Assembly (NCBI GenBank): GCA_035637315.1
Contig: DASPXK010000297.1
Location: 1 to 25,895 of the forward strand
DNA: 25,895 nucleotides
Reading direction: 5' to 3'
Source: DASPXK01 sp035637315
Lineage (GTDB): Bacteria > Chloroflexota > UBA6077 > JACCZL01
Of the stretch, positions 15,663 to 23,714 are shown one piece after another. How positions within the stretch are numbered: the first letter of the stretch is position 1; each line of letters starts with the position of its first letter. The translations under genes and the position numbers were made by a program. Under the pieces are notes generated by a model. The model did not search any database and had not been told where the DNA came from. It was given only the letters and a program-made list of their open reading frames with translations.

Positions 15663-16874
15663 ATGAAGGTCTTGCTACTCACCAACGAGTATCCGCCCTA
15701 CATCTACGGCGGGGCCGGCGTTCACGTCGAATTCCTGAGCCGTGAGCTGGCCCGCCTGATGGACGTGGAAGTCCGCTGCTTCGGCGACCAGCGCCTCGAC
15801 GAGGGACGGCTGCGGGTCCGCGGCTACGGGCTGGACGAGAGCGCCTTTACAGCCTCGGGCCAGCTACGGACGGTCTTCGGAGCCCTGGCCCGATGCGTCG
15901 CCTTTGGAGCCATGGACGTCGACGCCGACCTCGTCCATTGCCACACCTGGTATAGCCATCTTGGCGGCCTCCTCATCAAGAAGGCGTACAACCTCCCGTT
16001 GGTCGTGACCGTCCACTCGCTCGAGCCGTTGCGCCCCTGGAAGCGCGAGCAGCTCGGCGGCGGGTATGAGCTGTCGTGCTGGCTCGAGCGGACGACGCTC
16101 CAGATGGCGGACGCGATCATCGCGGTCTCGGGTGCAACGCGCGCCGACATCCTGCGACTCTTCGACGTCGAGCCAGGGCGGCTTCACCTCGTCCACAACG
16201 GAATCGATCCCGACCTATACCGTCCGCTCGAGGCGGCCGACGCCCTGGCCCACTATGGCATCGAACCGCGCCGGCCGTACGTCCTGTTCGTCGGCCGCGT
16301 CACCAGGCAGAAGGGCATCATCCACCTGGTCCGCGCGATCCGGGCGATCGACTCGTCGACCCAGGTCGTGCTGTGCGCCGGCGCCCCAGACACGCCCGAG
16401 ATCGCGGCCGAGATGGAGCACGCTGTGGCCGACGCCCGGTCTCGCCGGTCGGGCGTCGTCTGGATCCGAGACATGCTGCCGCGCGAGACGGCCATCCAGC
16501 TCTACTCCCACGCGGCGGTCTTTTGCTGCCCCTCGATCTACGAGCCGTTCGGGATCATCAACCTGGAGGCGATGGCGTGCGGCACAGCGGTTGTTGCGAG
16601 CGCCGTCGGCGGGATCCCGGAAGTCGTCGTCGACGGCGAAACGGGACTGCTGGTCCCGCTGGGGCAGCAGCCGCAGAGCCCGTTCGAGCCGCTCGACCCG
16701 GCCCACTTCAGCGCCGATCTGGCCGCCGCGATCAATCGCCTGCTAGCCGACGAAGGCCTCCGGACGCGAATGGGCCGGGCCGGCCGCCGGCGCGTGGAGG
16801 AGCACTTCTCTTGGCGCGCCATAGCACGGCGCACCGTCGAGCTGTACCGGAACCTGCCAAGCAGCAGGCTGTAG
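15663..16874 (+). CDS. glgM: GT4 glycogen/maltose-1-phosphate synthase (actinobacterial GlgA/GlgM type)
   Basis: 403 residues from ATG 15663 (MKVLLLTNEYPPYIYGGAG). The Gly-rich GGAG loop (16-19), HCHTWYSHL (92-100), HSLEPLRPWKREQLGGGY (118-135), GRVTRQKG (211-218, Arg/Lys pair) and the E-x7-E motif YEPFGIINLE (Glu294, Glu302) give the GT-B fold of family GT4. The sequence closely resembles mycobacterial Rv1212c (GlgM), which makes maltose-1-phosphate from ADP-glucose and glucose-1-phosphate and has also been annotated as glycogen synthase. Resemblance is from memory, and ADP-glucose use is inferred. No glgC, glgB or glgE is nearby. No clear Shine-Dalgarno is seen. It follows the sufU palindrome by 21 nt. 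Confidence 0.85.
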   Translation: MKVLLLTNEYPPYIYGGAGVHVEFLSRELARLMDVEVRCFGDQRLDEGRLRVRGYGLDESAFTASGQLRTVFGALARCVAFGAMDVDADLVHCHTWYSHLGGLLIKKAYNLPLVVTVHSLEPLRPWKREQLGGGYELSCWLERTTLQMADAIIAVSGATRADILRLFDVEPGRLHLVHNGIDPDLYRPLEAADALAHYGIEPRRPYVLFVGRVTRQKGIIHLVRAIRAIDSSTQVVLCAGAPDTPEIAAEMEHAVADARSRRSGVVWIRDMLPRETAIQLYSHAAVFCCPSIYEPFGIINLEAMACGTAVVASAVGGIPEVVVDGETGLLVPLGQQPQSPFEPLDPAHFSADLAAAINRLLADEGLRTRMGRAGRRRVEEHFSWRAIARRTVELYRNLPSSRL

Positions 16875-16966
16875 GCCGCGGGAGTCGTGTGCCTAGAAGT
16901 CGGTCGCCAGCCCGCCAGCAACCAAACCGGCCTGGGAGAGCCGTGCGGCTGGCTACTGAGAATGGC

Positions 16967-16987
16967 CCATGATCATCCGTATCATGG
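16967..16987. other. Inverted repeat CCATGAT-N7-ATCATGG in a convergent gap
   Basis: Perfect 7-bp arms lie in the 236-nt gap between the convergent glgM and permease genes. No T-run follows on either strand, so it is a poor intrinsic terminator. I see no gene in the rest of the gap. Confidence 0.3.
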
Positions 16988-17110
16988 CGATAACGCGTCT
17001 TGCCTGTCCTTCGCCACGACACTTGCTGCCGAGAACACTAGCTCCATGTGCAACCCCGCGGCCATCGGGCTTCCATCTCCTCCTATCAACCACGTTGTGA
17101 CACTGACCGT

Positions 17111-17992
17111 CTACTGCTTTATGGCGCCGGCGATCCCCTCGACGAAGTGGCGCTGGAGGGCCAGGAACACGCCGATGATTGGCAGCAACGAGATCGTCGC
17201 AGCGGCGGCCATGCCGCTCCAATCCGAGTAGTACTGACCCTGAAAAGCGAACATCCCCACGCCCAGCGTCCGCAGCTCCGGCCGCGACAGCGTCAGCACC
17301 AGCGGCAGCATGAAGTTATTCCAACTCGACATGAACTGCAGGATGATGGTCGTCGCGATAACCGGACCGCTCAGGGGCAACATCACCTGCGCGAAGGTGC
17401 GCACAAACCCCGCCCCGTCGACGATCGCGGCCTCCTCGAGCTCGTGCGGCAGCTGGCTGAAGAAGCCAGCGAATAGCAAGACGAAGATGACGTGCGCGCC
17501 GCCGGCCTCGGCCAGGATGATCCCGAACAGCGTGTCGTTCAGGTGCAGCCGGTTGATCAGGTCGAAGACCGGGATGATCGTGTAGCCCTCGGGAATGAAG
17601 ATCGTGGCAGCGTAGAGCGCGAGGACGATCTTCCGGCCGGGGTAGTCATAGCGGCCGAGCGCGTAGCCCATCATCGCCGTCGTCGCCACCACGATCGCCA
17701 CCGTGCTGACGGTGATGATCACGGTGTTGGTGAAGTACTGCCCGATGTGCGCCTGGGTCCAGGCGCGCTCAAAGTTGCCCCACTGGGGCGAAGGCGGGAT
17801 CAAGCCAGCGCCGGACGCGACCTGGACGTTGGTTTTGAGGGCCGCCGAGACCATCCACAGGAAGGGGTAGGTCCAGACGAGGCAGATCGCTCCGAGGATC
17901 AAACTGGTGATCGTGGCCCGCAGGCGCGAGCCACGCAGCCACCCCACCGCGAATCGGCGTTGGAGGGTCAGGCTCGAAGTCGTCGCACTCAC
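17111..17992 (-). CDS. Sugar ABC importer permease, MalG type
   Basis: 293 residues with six predicted membrane helices, the first at about 28-50. The cytoplasmic EAA loop that docks the ATPase is LEEAAIVDGAGFVRTFAQVM (185-204). WNNF (224-227) and the typical C-terminal QRHFVEGIAGA fit the MalG/carbohydrate-uptake 1 family. GTG 17992 lies 2 nt after the stop of the MalF-type gene, so the two permeases are translated together as a pair. The substrate is probably a di- or oligosaccharide or glycerol-phosphate-like solute and cannot be resolved by eye. The operon has no ATPase gene, so a shared MsmX/UgpC-type ATPase elsewhere is needed. Confidence 0.92.
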   Translation of the reverse strand: MSATTSSLTLQRRFAVGWLRGSRLRATITSLILGAICLVWTYPFLWMVSAALKTNVQVASGAGLIPPSPQWGNFERAWTQAHIGQYFTNTVIITVSTVAIVVATTAMMGYALGRYDYPGRKIVLALYAATIFIPEGYTIIPVFDLINRLHLNDTLFGIILAEAGGAHVIFVLLFAGFFSQLPHELEEAAIVDGAGFVRTFAQVMLPLSGPVIATTIILQFMSSWNNFMLPLVLTLSRPELRTLGVGMFAFQGQYYSDWSGMAAAATISLLPIIGVFLALQRHFVEGIAGAIKQ

Positions 17993-17994
17993 CC

Positions 17995-19005
17995 TTACTG
18001 CCGCAATCCGGCGTCGCCGCGCGCCTGGCGCGCCCAGCGCAACGCCCTCGCCTGGGTCAGCGCGATAAGCATAACGGTCAGGCCGAACAGGACTCCCGCC
18101 GCTGAGGCATACCCGAGCCGCGGGGTTCCTCCCTGAACCGAAAAGGCGTTGCGGTAGATGTAGACCTCCATGACCTCGCTGGCGAAGAACGGACCGCCGC
18201 CGGTCATCGTCTGGACGAGGTCGAAGACGCGCAGCGCGCTCACCGCCGTGATCAGCACGATCACGATGGCGAACGGGCGAAGGTGCGGCAGCGTGATGTA
18301 ACGCAGCAGGTCCCAGCGGCCGGCGCCGTCGACGCGCGCAGCATCCAGTTGCTCGGGCGGGACCGTCTGCAGCGCGGCCAGCCAGTAAACCATGCTGACC
18401 CCGAACTGTTTCCAGACACTTACGCCCATCACGGTATAGAGCGCAGTTGCCGGATCCCCGAGGAAGTCGATGGGTCGCCCGACCAGCCCGCTGGCGACCA
18501 GCGCCTGGTTGACTGGCCCGTTGAACGGGCTGAGCACAAAGACCATCAACAAGCCGACGATCGCGCTCGTCGTCACCACCGGTAGAAAGAAGAGCGTCCG
18601 GAAGAGCGGCGCGAGCCGCAGCGCCGCGTCGTTCAGCACGATCGCGACGATCAGCGCCAGGGTAAGCCGCACCGGCACGGTCACTGCCATGAACAGGAAG
18701 GAACGCCCGAACGCCTGCCAGAAGTACGGATCACCAATGAGCTCGACGTAGTTGGCCAGACCAATGTACGGCCGTTCGTCGGAGAAGCCCGACCAATCGA
18801 GCAGGGAGAAGTACCAGGACGCCGCGATCGGCCAGAAGGTGAACAGGATCGCGAGCCCGAACGAGGGCAGCATGAAGACGTAGCACCAGCGCGCGGCGTA
18901 CAGGCGCTCGCTCAGCACCGGTGCGGCGAAGGCTCGGGCCAAGGCGCTGTTACCTGTAATCGGCTTCGAGGAAGTCTTTGGTTGGGTCCCAGTTGGCGAA
19001 GACAT
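17995..19005 (-). CDS. Sugar ABC importer permease, MalF/UgpA type
   Basis: 336 residues with six predicted membrane helices. The EAA loop is LDAARVDGAGRWDLLRYITL (220-239), and LPVVTTSAIVGLL (141-153) is typical of MalF-type subunits. ATG 19005 follows GAGG at a short distance and makes the gene overlap the end of the binding-protein gene by 56 nt. GTG 18918 is an alternative that would leave a 31-nt gap and remove a disordered Ser/Thr-rich start. It forms the transmembrane channel with the MalG-type protein downstream. Confidence 0.9.
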   Translation of the reverse strand: MSSPTGTQPKTSSKPITGNSALARAFAAPVLSERLYAARWCYVFMLPSFGLAILFTFWPIAASWYFSLLDWSGFSDERPYIGLANYVELIGDPYFWQAFGRSFLFMAVTVPVRLTLALIVAIVLNDAALRLAPLFRTLFFLPVVTTSAIVGLLMVFVLSPFNGPVNQALVASGLVGRPIDFLGDPATALYTVMGVSVWKQFGVSMVYWLAALQTVPPEQLDAARVDGAGRWDLLRYITLPHLRPFAIVIVLITAVSALRVFDLVQTMTGGGPFFASEVMEVYIYRNAFSVQGGTPRLGYASAAGVLFGLTVMLIALTQARALRWARQARGDAGLRQ

Positions 19006-20554
19006 AGTCCTCGCGGGCGACTTTCGCGCCCTTGGCCTGAGCCGCTTTGATCCCGCGGTCCAGCTCCTTGTCAGCGCGATCTTTCAGGTCGGTCAGGGCC
19101 TTGCTGGGATCGGTAAGCTGCCCGGTGAAGAGCCCCTGCACCACCGCTCCGAAATCCGGCGTCAGCGGCTTGAGCTCACTATCGACCTCGGCGATGGCCG
19201 GGTTCCGCACATTCGGACTGGGTGCCAGCCGCATTTGCTGCTCGTAGAGCGCAGCCGCCTTGCGGGCCAGCGGATCGATCCCGGCCGCCTGGTTCGCCTT
19301 GGCGAACACCGACGGCTGCGCGCCGGAAATCGCCTGCTGAACGGCGGTCTGGCCGACCTCACTGCCGAGGTACCCCAGCATGTCGCCGGCCACTTCGGGA
19401 TACTTGCTCTTGGCGTACAGCCACCAGACGCTGCCGCCTGGGCTGTACGTCAGCGGGCTGAAGGTCTTGCCGTCCGGGACAGGTTGGCTGGCGTAGTCCC
19501 AAACGAACGCCGGCGCCTCCGTGCGCCATTTCGGAATCATGTACGAGCCGTTGATCATCATGGCTGCCGCTCCCAGCGGTATCTGGTCGTCGGCTTGCAG
19601 GGCGTTGAGCGACGCGGACCCAGGGAAGATGCTGCCGTCTGCCTTCATCGCCAGCAGGAGATCGACAGCGGCCACGTACTGATCGGTGGCGTAGTTGTAC
19701 TCGCCGGTCTTCCAGTTCATGTCGCCGCCGACGGCGCCAGCCATCTGCGCCAGGAATCGGATCAACATGGCCATGCGCCCAGGCTCGCCGGCGGCGGTGA
19801 GGAAGCCGTAGTACTTGCCAGCCCCCTGCTGAGTCAGCTTCTTGGCCGCGGCCCGGAACTCGTCCCAGGTCAGTGGCCTGGACGCGGGGTCGATCTCAGC
19901 CTGCTTCAGGTACTCGACGTTATACAGCAGCAGCGCGTTGTTCTTCTTGTTCGAGACGAATGGGAACGAGTAGGTCTTGCCGCCGAAGACGTTGTTGCCA
20001 TTAACAAAGATGCCAGGCGGGTAGGAGGCTTTCCACTGGGCAAAATTCGGGATGAAGTCATCCAGCGATTGTGCCCAGCCCTGCTGGACTGCCTGCGCGC
20101 CGGTGAAGCCGGTCGGCAGCTCAAAGACGTCCGGTGCGTTCCCGTTCTGGATCCCGAGTGGGACCACTTTGGCCAACTCGGGCAGCGGCAAGCCATCGTA
20201 TGCAACGGTGATGTTCGGGTGCACCTTCTGGTAGGCGGGTAGGAAGTCCTTGAAGAAGATGGCTTTCAGGCCGGCGTTGTCGGCCCAGCGCAGCGTGAGC
20301 GGCTCGGTTGGCAGTTTGGCGCCGCTGTTCGGCAGCGTGAGGCCGCCACCTGTGGCGGCGGCTCCAGCCGGTGCCGCGGTTGGTCCGGCGCCTGTCGGCT
20401 TCGCCGCCTGATTGGGAGGCGGCGTTTGCGTGGGCGGCGCTGCTGGCGCGGGTGGCGCGCTCGTGCAAGCCGCGAGGGCCGCGGCGGCGGCCACGGCGCC
20501 GGCGCCAATGACGAAATCGCGGCGCTTCATCATGCGCATTCGAGGCTCGCTCAT
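18950..20554 (-). CDS. Tat-exported sugar-binding lipoprotein of an ABC importer
   Basis: 534 residues from ATG 20554, with AAGGGGA 7 nt upstream. The leader has MKRRDFVIG, a twin-arginine-like motif, and a lipobox ALAAC with Cys30. It should be exported folded and anchored by lipid. A Pro/Ala/Thr stalk (about 31-85) precedes the family-1 solute-binding domain, with PLTLRWADN near its start and GNAPDVFELP. The domain is longer than the roughly 400 residues of typical members, with an extended C-terminal helical part ending in FANWDPTKDFLEADYR. It delivers solute to the two permeases encoded next to it. I see no clear promoter in the 100 nt upstream. Confidence 0.92.
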   Translation of the reverse strand: MSEPRMRMMKRRDFVIGAGAVAAAAALAACTSAPPAPAAPPTQTPPPNQAAKPTGAGPTAAPAGAAATGGGLTLPNSGAKLPTEPLTLRWADNAGLKAIFFKDFLPAYQKVHPNITVAYDGLPLPELAKVVPLGIQNGNAPDVFELPTGFTGAQAVQQGWAQSLDDFIPNFAQWKASYPPGIFVNGNNVFGGKTYSFPFVSNKKNNALLLYNVEYLKQAEIDPASRPLTWDEFRAAAKKLTQQGAGKYYGFLTAAGEPGRMAMLIRFLAQMAGAVGGDMNWKTGEYNYATDQYVAAVDLLLAMKADGSIFPGSASLNALQADDQIPLGAAAMMINGSYMIPKWRTEAPAFVWDYASQPVPDGKTFSPLTYSPGGSVWWLYAKSKYPEVAGDMLGYLGSEVGQTAVQQAISGAQPSVFAKANQAAGIDPLARKAAALYEQQMRLAPSPNVRNPAIAEVDSELKPLTPDFGAVVQGLFTGQLTDPSKALTDLKDRADKELDRGIKAAQAKGAKVAREDYVFANWDPTKDFLEADYR

Positions 20555-20655
20555 AGTCGGTCCCCTTTCCGCCTCAGCGAATGTCGAGTCCACCTGACTC
20601 TTTTCCTACACAAGTGGGGCAGGCCCGCCAACGCGCCGCGATCGCCGAGTTGGGC

Positions 20656-20892
20656 TCAGTCGGGGCGCTGGCGCGCCGCCGCGCGCCCAGTTCGGTACAG
20701 GTTCACTACGAGCAGCCCCATGAGCAGCACGAAGAGCAGCGGCCCGCCCAGCTGCTCCAGATCCGGGCGGGGCGCCGCCACCCAGGTCCATCCCCCGGCG
20801 AGCGGGAGCGCAACGAGGGTGCCGAGCGCGATCGAGCCGTCATCCACGAGCAGGCCGTAGACGTTTTCCCAGACAGCGACCAGGAATCCCAT
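20656..20892 (-). CDS. Small two-helix membrane protein
   Basis: 78 residues with two predicted membrane helices, about 20-41 (SIALGTLVALPLAGGWTW) and 48-66 (GGPLLFVLLMGLLVVNLY). A basic C-terminal tail (RTGRAAARQR) should face the cytosol. The Shine-Dalgarno AAGGGAG lies 9 nt from the ATG. It starts 25 nt after the stop of the COG4280-like gene and closes that operon. I recognise no family. Co-transcription suggests an accessory subunit of the transporter-like protein upstream. This is inference from position and topology. Confidence 0.7.
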   Translation of the reverse strand: MGFLVAVWENVYGLLVDDGSIALGTLVALPLAGGWTWVAAPRPDLEQLGGPLLFVLLMGLLVVNLYRTGRAAARQRPD

Positions 20893-20917
20893 TCGAAGCG
20901 CTCCCTTCCTTGTAGGT

Positions 20918-21694
20918 CTAGACGTTGCCGGCAGCGACCTGTGCGCCGCCGGGGAGCATGCTGGTGAGCATCCGTACTGAACCCCAGCTCACGACACACA
21001 CGCCGAGCAGGAGCAGCGGTAGCGTCGCCTCGGCGAGCGCCCACTCGATCCGGAGCCCTTCGGCACCCCAGAAAATCCCAAAGGTGGTGAGCATCGCGCC
21101 GACAACAAACTTCATCCAGTTCTCGGGCACGAAGGTGAGCGGCTTGCGGAGAAAGGCACCGACGACCATCGTCAGCACGAACGCGACGGCGGCGCCGACG
21201 ATCGACGCCTGGAGCGCCGCGCCGCCTTGCGCCCCGAGCGCCACGACGATGAAGGCGACCTCGAGCCCCTCGAGCAGCACGGCCTTGTAGGAGAACCAGA
21301 AGCCGACGTTGTCCCAGCGATTCGGCGTCTGCCCGAGAGCGCGTAGCTCCGCGACTTCGTGCTGGTAGATCAGTTCCTCGTCGTGCAGCGCGACGATGCC
21401 GGCGAACCGGAGGATCGCCTTGCGAAGCCAGCGCATGCCGAACAGCAGCAGCAGAACCCCGACGACGAGGTGGAAATACTGACTGACCTGCTCGTGGTAG
21501 GTGATGAGTGGCGTTCCGAAGACGATGACGATGATACCGAGCGTGACGATCGCGGCGACGGTGCCCCAGGTCGGCGCACGCCAGCCACGGGTCGTGCCGA
21601 CGGCGAGCACGATGGTGAACGCCTCGACGAACTCGACGATGCTGGCCACGAACGCGGGAATCGCCGCGATCGCCAGTGCCAGGATCGGGCTCAT
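20918..21694 (-). CDS. COG4280-like polytopic membrane protein, possible metal transporter
   Basis: 258 residues, about seven predicted membrane helices. Two helices carry an acidic pair: IVEFVEAFTIVLAVG (Glu21, Glu24) and VLLEGLEVAFIVVALG (Glu142, Glu145). The second resembles the R-E-G-L-E helices of FTR1-type iron permeases, and the repetition suggests an internal pseudo-twofold arrangement. I recall such proteins as the uncharacterised COG4280 group. ATG 21694 has AAGGGAG 7 nt upstream and overlaps the stop of the ChrB-N-like gene (ATGA), so the two are translationally coupled. Transport of a metal or oxyanion is a hypothesis based on the acidic helices and the chromate-related neighbour. 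Confidence 0.7.
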   Translation of the reverse strand: MSPILALAIAAIPAFVASIVEFVEAFTIVLAVGTTRGWRAPTWGTVAAIVTLGIIVIVFGTPLITYHEQVSQYFHLVVGVLLLLFGMRWLRKAILRFAGIVALHDEELIYQHEVAELRALGQTPNRWDNVGFWFSYKAVLLEGLEVAFIVVALGAQGGAALQASIVGAAVAFVLTMVVGAFLRKPLTFVPENWMKFVVGAMLTTFGIFWGAEGLRIEWALAEATLPLLLLGVCVVSWGSVRMLTSMLPGGAQVAAGNV

Positions 21695-22365
21695 GCTGTG
21701 TCTCCCTTCTGCCGTCGCCTCGACGGCTTCCGTCCCGATGGCGGCGGGATCTCGACGAGCAATACCGCATCCTGCTCCATCTCGCGGGCATCGGGACCGC
21801 TGGCATGTCCGGCTGCTCGGGCGTGGACTTCGAAATAGAAGCCCTCGAGCAGCTCGGCACAGCGGGCGATCCGGACCTCGGCTTCGTCGCGCCCGGGTGC
21901 GTCGAACCAGTCGCGCTCGCGGACTCGGGCGTACCAGCGCCGGATCTTCTCCAGATCCTGTTCGATCTCTTCGGCCTCGGCAAACGTGTAGTTCTCGCGG
22001 AACGTCTCGAATTCGATCTCCTTCACGAACTTCGTGTCGCACTCTTCGACGATCTCGGCGTACTGCTTTGCGACGAGCTCCTTGAATCCGGCGATCAGGG
22101 CATCCTCTTCGTCGACCGGGAGCGAGGGAGTCTCGAAGAGGTTGCTCGAGCCGCCGAGCCTGGCGATCTTCTCCCGGACGCCGTCCACCGCCGCTCGTAG
22201 GTCCGGTCGATGCGGGACCACACAGACGCACTGCTGAAGGTAGTGGGCGCCGATCCGTTTGAGGTCACGCCAGACGGCCACCCTGCTGCTGGAAGGCTCC
22301 GGTGCCACGCGATAGACGAGCACCAGCCAGCCGCCGCTCGCGCGCCGGTGTGACGGCCGTTTCAT
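21691..22365 (-). CDS. ChrB N-terminal-domain-like protein (chromate-resistance related)
   Basis: 224 residues. The start GGWLVLVYRVAPEPSSSR (11-28), VWRDLKRIGAHYLQQCVCVV (31-50) and the later LIAGFKELVAKQYAEIVEEC (90-109) match the N-terminal domain of ChrB, a chromate-responsive regulator. ChrB's C-terminal chromate-resistance domain is absent. Instead there is a charged helical segment rich in Glu/Arg (about 110-180) and a basic tail. Soluble, no signal. It heads a three-gene operon behind a near-consensus promoter. Whether it binds DNA or serves as a cytosolic partner of the membrane protein cannot be told. No ChrA chromate pump is in the window. Confidence 0.75.
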   Translation of the reverse strand: MKRPSHRRASGGWLVLVYRVAPEPSSSRVAVWRDLKRIGAHYLQQCVCVVPHRPDLRAAVDGVREKIARLGGSSNLFETPSLPVDEEDALIAGFKELVAKQYAEIVEECDTKFVKEIEFETFRENYTFAEAEEIEQDLEKIRRWYARVRERDWFDAPGRDEAEVRIARCAELLEGFYFEVHARAAGHASGPDAREMEQDAVLLVEIPPPSGRKPSRRRQKGDTA

Positions 22366-22395
22366 TGAATCACCTGTTGCATCACATCGGCACTC

Positions 22396-22424
22396 AGGAT
22401 ACGATCAGTTGTGGGAATTGTCAA
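22396..22424 (-). promoter_or_regulatory. Strong promoter of the ChrB-N/COG4280 operon
   Basis: On the minus strand a perfect TTGACA (22419-22424), a 17-nt spacer and TATCCT (22396-22401). Transcription would start near 22390, 25 nt before the ATG. Between them GTGAT occurs twice as a direct repeat (GTGAT-GCAACAG-GTGAT), partly overlapping the ribosome binding site, a possible operator. Confidence 0.75.
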
Positions 22425-22530
22425 GCCACGATAGGTCGGCAACACGATCATCCCGAGTCCCGGGGCGGGCACCAGGATTCCGAGAAGGGGTCAGCATGCC
22501 CCTTGAGGCTTTTTCAACAGCGTGCGGCCG

Positions 22531-22986
22531 TTAGCGGAACGACGGCCGAGACTCGCGGCCTCCGACCTGGCTCGACCGCCGGCTTCCAAGTTCGGACGGG
22601 AAGAGGGAGAAGTGGGTGTGCACGGCGAGCCAGGCGTCGGCCCGCCGCTGGAGGATCACCGTTGCTCGACCGGGCCGCGGAAAAGCGGTGCCGTCGGCGC
22701 GGCGGCCCTGGGAGTTCCAGACACAGACGGCCCAGGCCAGGTCGCCCTCAGCGCCCCAATGGAGCGTATCGAGGTCGAAGGTAAAGGCCTCGATATTCGG
22801 CCAGACGTTCCGCCACTGATCGGCGACCAGCACCTCGAGTCCTTCGAGGATCGCGCCGAATGTTCCGAAGCCGACCACCTCAGGCGCGAAGATCGGCCGG
22901 GCGGCCTGGTAATCGACCGCGCGGACACACGCTTCCAAGTGGCGGAACCAGCCGCGGATCGCGGCCTCGAGGTTGCCAGCAACCAC
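22531..22986 (-). CDS. NTF2/SnoaL-like domain protein
   Basis: 151 residues from GTG 22986, 8 nt after the stop of the cyclophilin gene. A longer frame would overlap that gene. The sequence shows an NTF2-like cone fold: an N-terminal helix (LEAAIRGWFRHLEACVRAV), a WRNVWPNIEAF segment and the terminal strands ATVILQRR and WLAVHTHFSLFPS. This resembles ketosteroid-isomerase-like/DUF4440 proteins, whose roles range from enzymes to small-molecule binders. There is no signal peptide, unlike the cyclophilin upstream. No function can be assigned. It is the last gene of the disulfide-oxidoreductase/cyclophilin cluster. Confidence 0.7.
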   Translation of the reverse strand: MVAGNLEAAIRGWFRHLEACVRAVDYQAARPIFAPEVVGFGTFGAILEGLEVLVADQWRNVWPNIEAFTFDLDTLHWGAEGDLAWAVCVWNSQGRRADGTAFPRPGRATVILQRRADAWLAVHTHFSLFPSELGSRRSSQVGGRESRPSFR

Positions 22987-22993
22987 GGGCCGG

Positions 22994-23611
22994 CTAGCGC
23001 TCCTCGATGGTGATGCTCTGGATGCGAGGCGGGTCGGCCGGCTTGGAGTTCTCGCCACTCGGCCCGCGCTGGACCGGCACCCCCGCTATCTTGTCGAGCA
23101 CTTCGATGCCCTCGGTCAGCTTACCGAAGATCGTGTAATTCTTCGGCAGCGTCGTGGCGTTCGGCCCCTGGCAGATGAAGAACTGGCTGGCCTGGGTGTT
23201 CGGGCCGGCGTTGGCCATCGCCAGAACCCCTTTGTCGTAGCCGAACGGGGTGTTGAGCTCGTCGGCGAAGCGGTAGCCGGGCCCGCCCGTTCCGGTCCCC
23301 GTCGGGTCGCCGGTCTGGACCATGAATCCGTTGATAATGCGGTGGAACGTGACCCCATCGTAGAACGCCTGGCGCGAGAGGAAGACGAAATTGTTGACCG
23401 TACTGGGAGCTTCCTTCGCGTACAGTTGGGCCCTCATCTCGCCCAGAGTAGTCTTGATCGTGGCCGAGTACTGCTTGCTCTGATCGACCTGCATCGCCGG
23501 CGGGGACGACCATTGCTTTGATCGTTGGGGTGGCCCGCCGAGCGAGGCGCAAGCCGCCCCGACCAGCCCGGCCAGGGCCGCCGGAAACAAGAGCATGACC
23601 AACCTCCTCAC
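22994..23611 (-). CDS. Exported cyclophilin-type peptidyl-prolyl isomerase
   Basis: 205 residues from GTG 23611 (GGGAG 5 nt upstream). This start gives a signal peptide with MRRLV followed by a hydrophobic core and a Cys at 21 (VGAAC), so the protein is exported and possibly lipid-anchored, although the lipobox is not ideal. ATG 23596 has a stronger AGGAGG but would remove the arginines. The cyclophilin domain has FHRIINGFMVQTGD (89-102, with catalytic Arg91), GPGYRFADE, LAMANAGPNTQASQFFI (130-146) and IFGKLTEGIEVL. It catalyses cis-trans isomerisation of X-Pro bonds during folding outside the cytosol. It lies downstream of the disulfide oxidoreductase across a composite repeat. Confidence 0.92.
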   Translation of the reverse strand: MRRLVMLLFPAALAGLVGAACASLGGPPQRSKQWSSPPAMQVDQSKQYSATIKTTLGEMRAQLYAKEAPSTVNNFVFLSRQAFYDGVTFHRIINGFMVQTGDPTGTGTGGPGYRFADELNTPFGYDKGVLAMANAGPNTQASQFFICQGPNATTLPKNYTIFGKLTEGIEVLDKIAGVPVQRGPSGENSKPADPPRIQSITIEER

Positions 23612-23631
23612 GTTTACTCCCTCGGATGACC

Positions 23632-23714
23632 GTAGCGGCTGCTTGCTGCGCCCACGGCCGGTAGCAGCGGGGCTTGCCCCGCCCACGAGAGGGCGCAGCA
23701 AGCAGCGCCCCTAC
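23632..23714. repeat. Composite (nested) palindrome at the end of the disulfide oxidoreductase gene
   Basis: An outer stem pairs GTAG..GCTGCTTGCTGCGCCC (23632-23653) with its complement at 23691-23714. Sixteen bases are perfect, the ends match, and there is a 2-base gap. The loop holds a second, different palindrome, GCGGGGCTTGCCCCGC (23667-23682), whose core resembles the repeat after sufU. The TAG stop of the minus-strand gene (23711-23713) lies in the right arm. Confidence 0.8.

Noticed and set aside
16875..17110. tRNA, small RNA or terminator in the glgM/permease convergent gap
   Set aside because: No cloverleaf arms or CCA-type end, no T-run after the one small inverted repeat, and no ORF with a ribosome binding site.
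22460..22530. Insertion-sequence remnant around GTTGAAAAAGCC downstream of the NTF2-like gene
   Set aside because: No inverted partner, target duplication or transposase fragment in the neighbourhood. The resemblance is only to a short common string.
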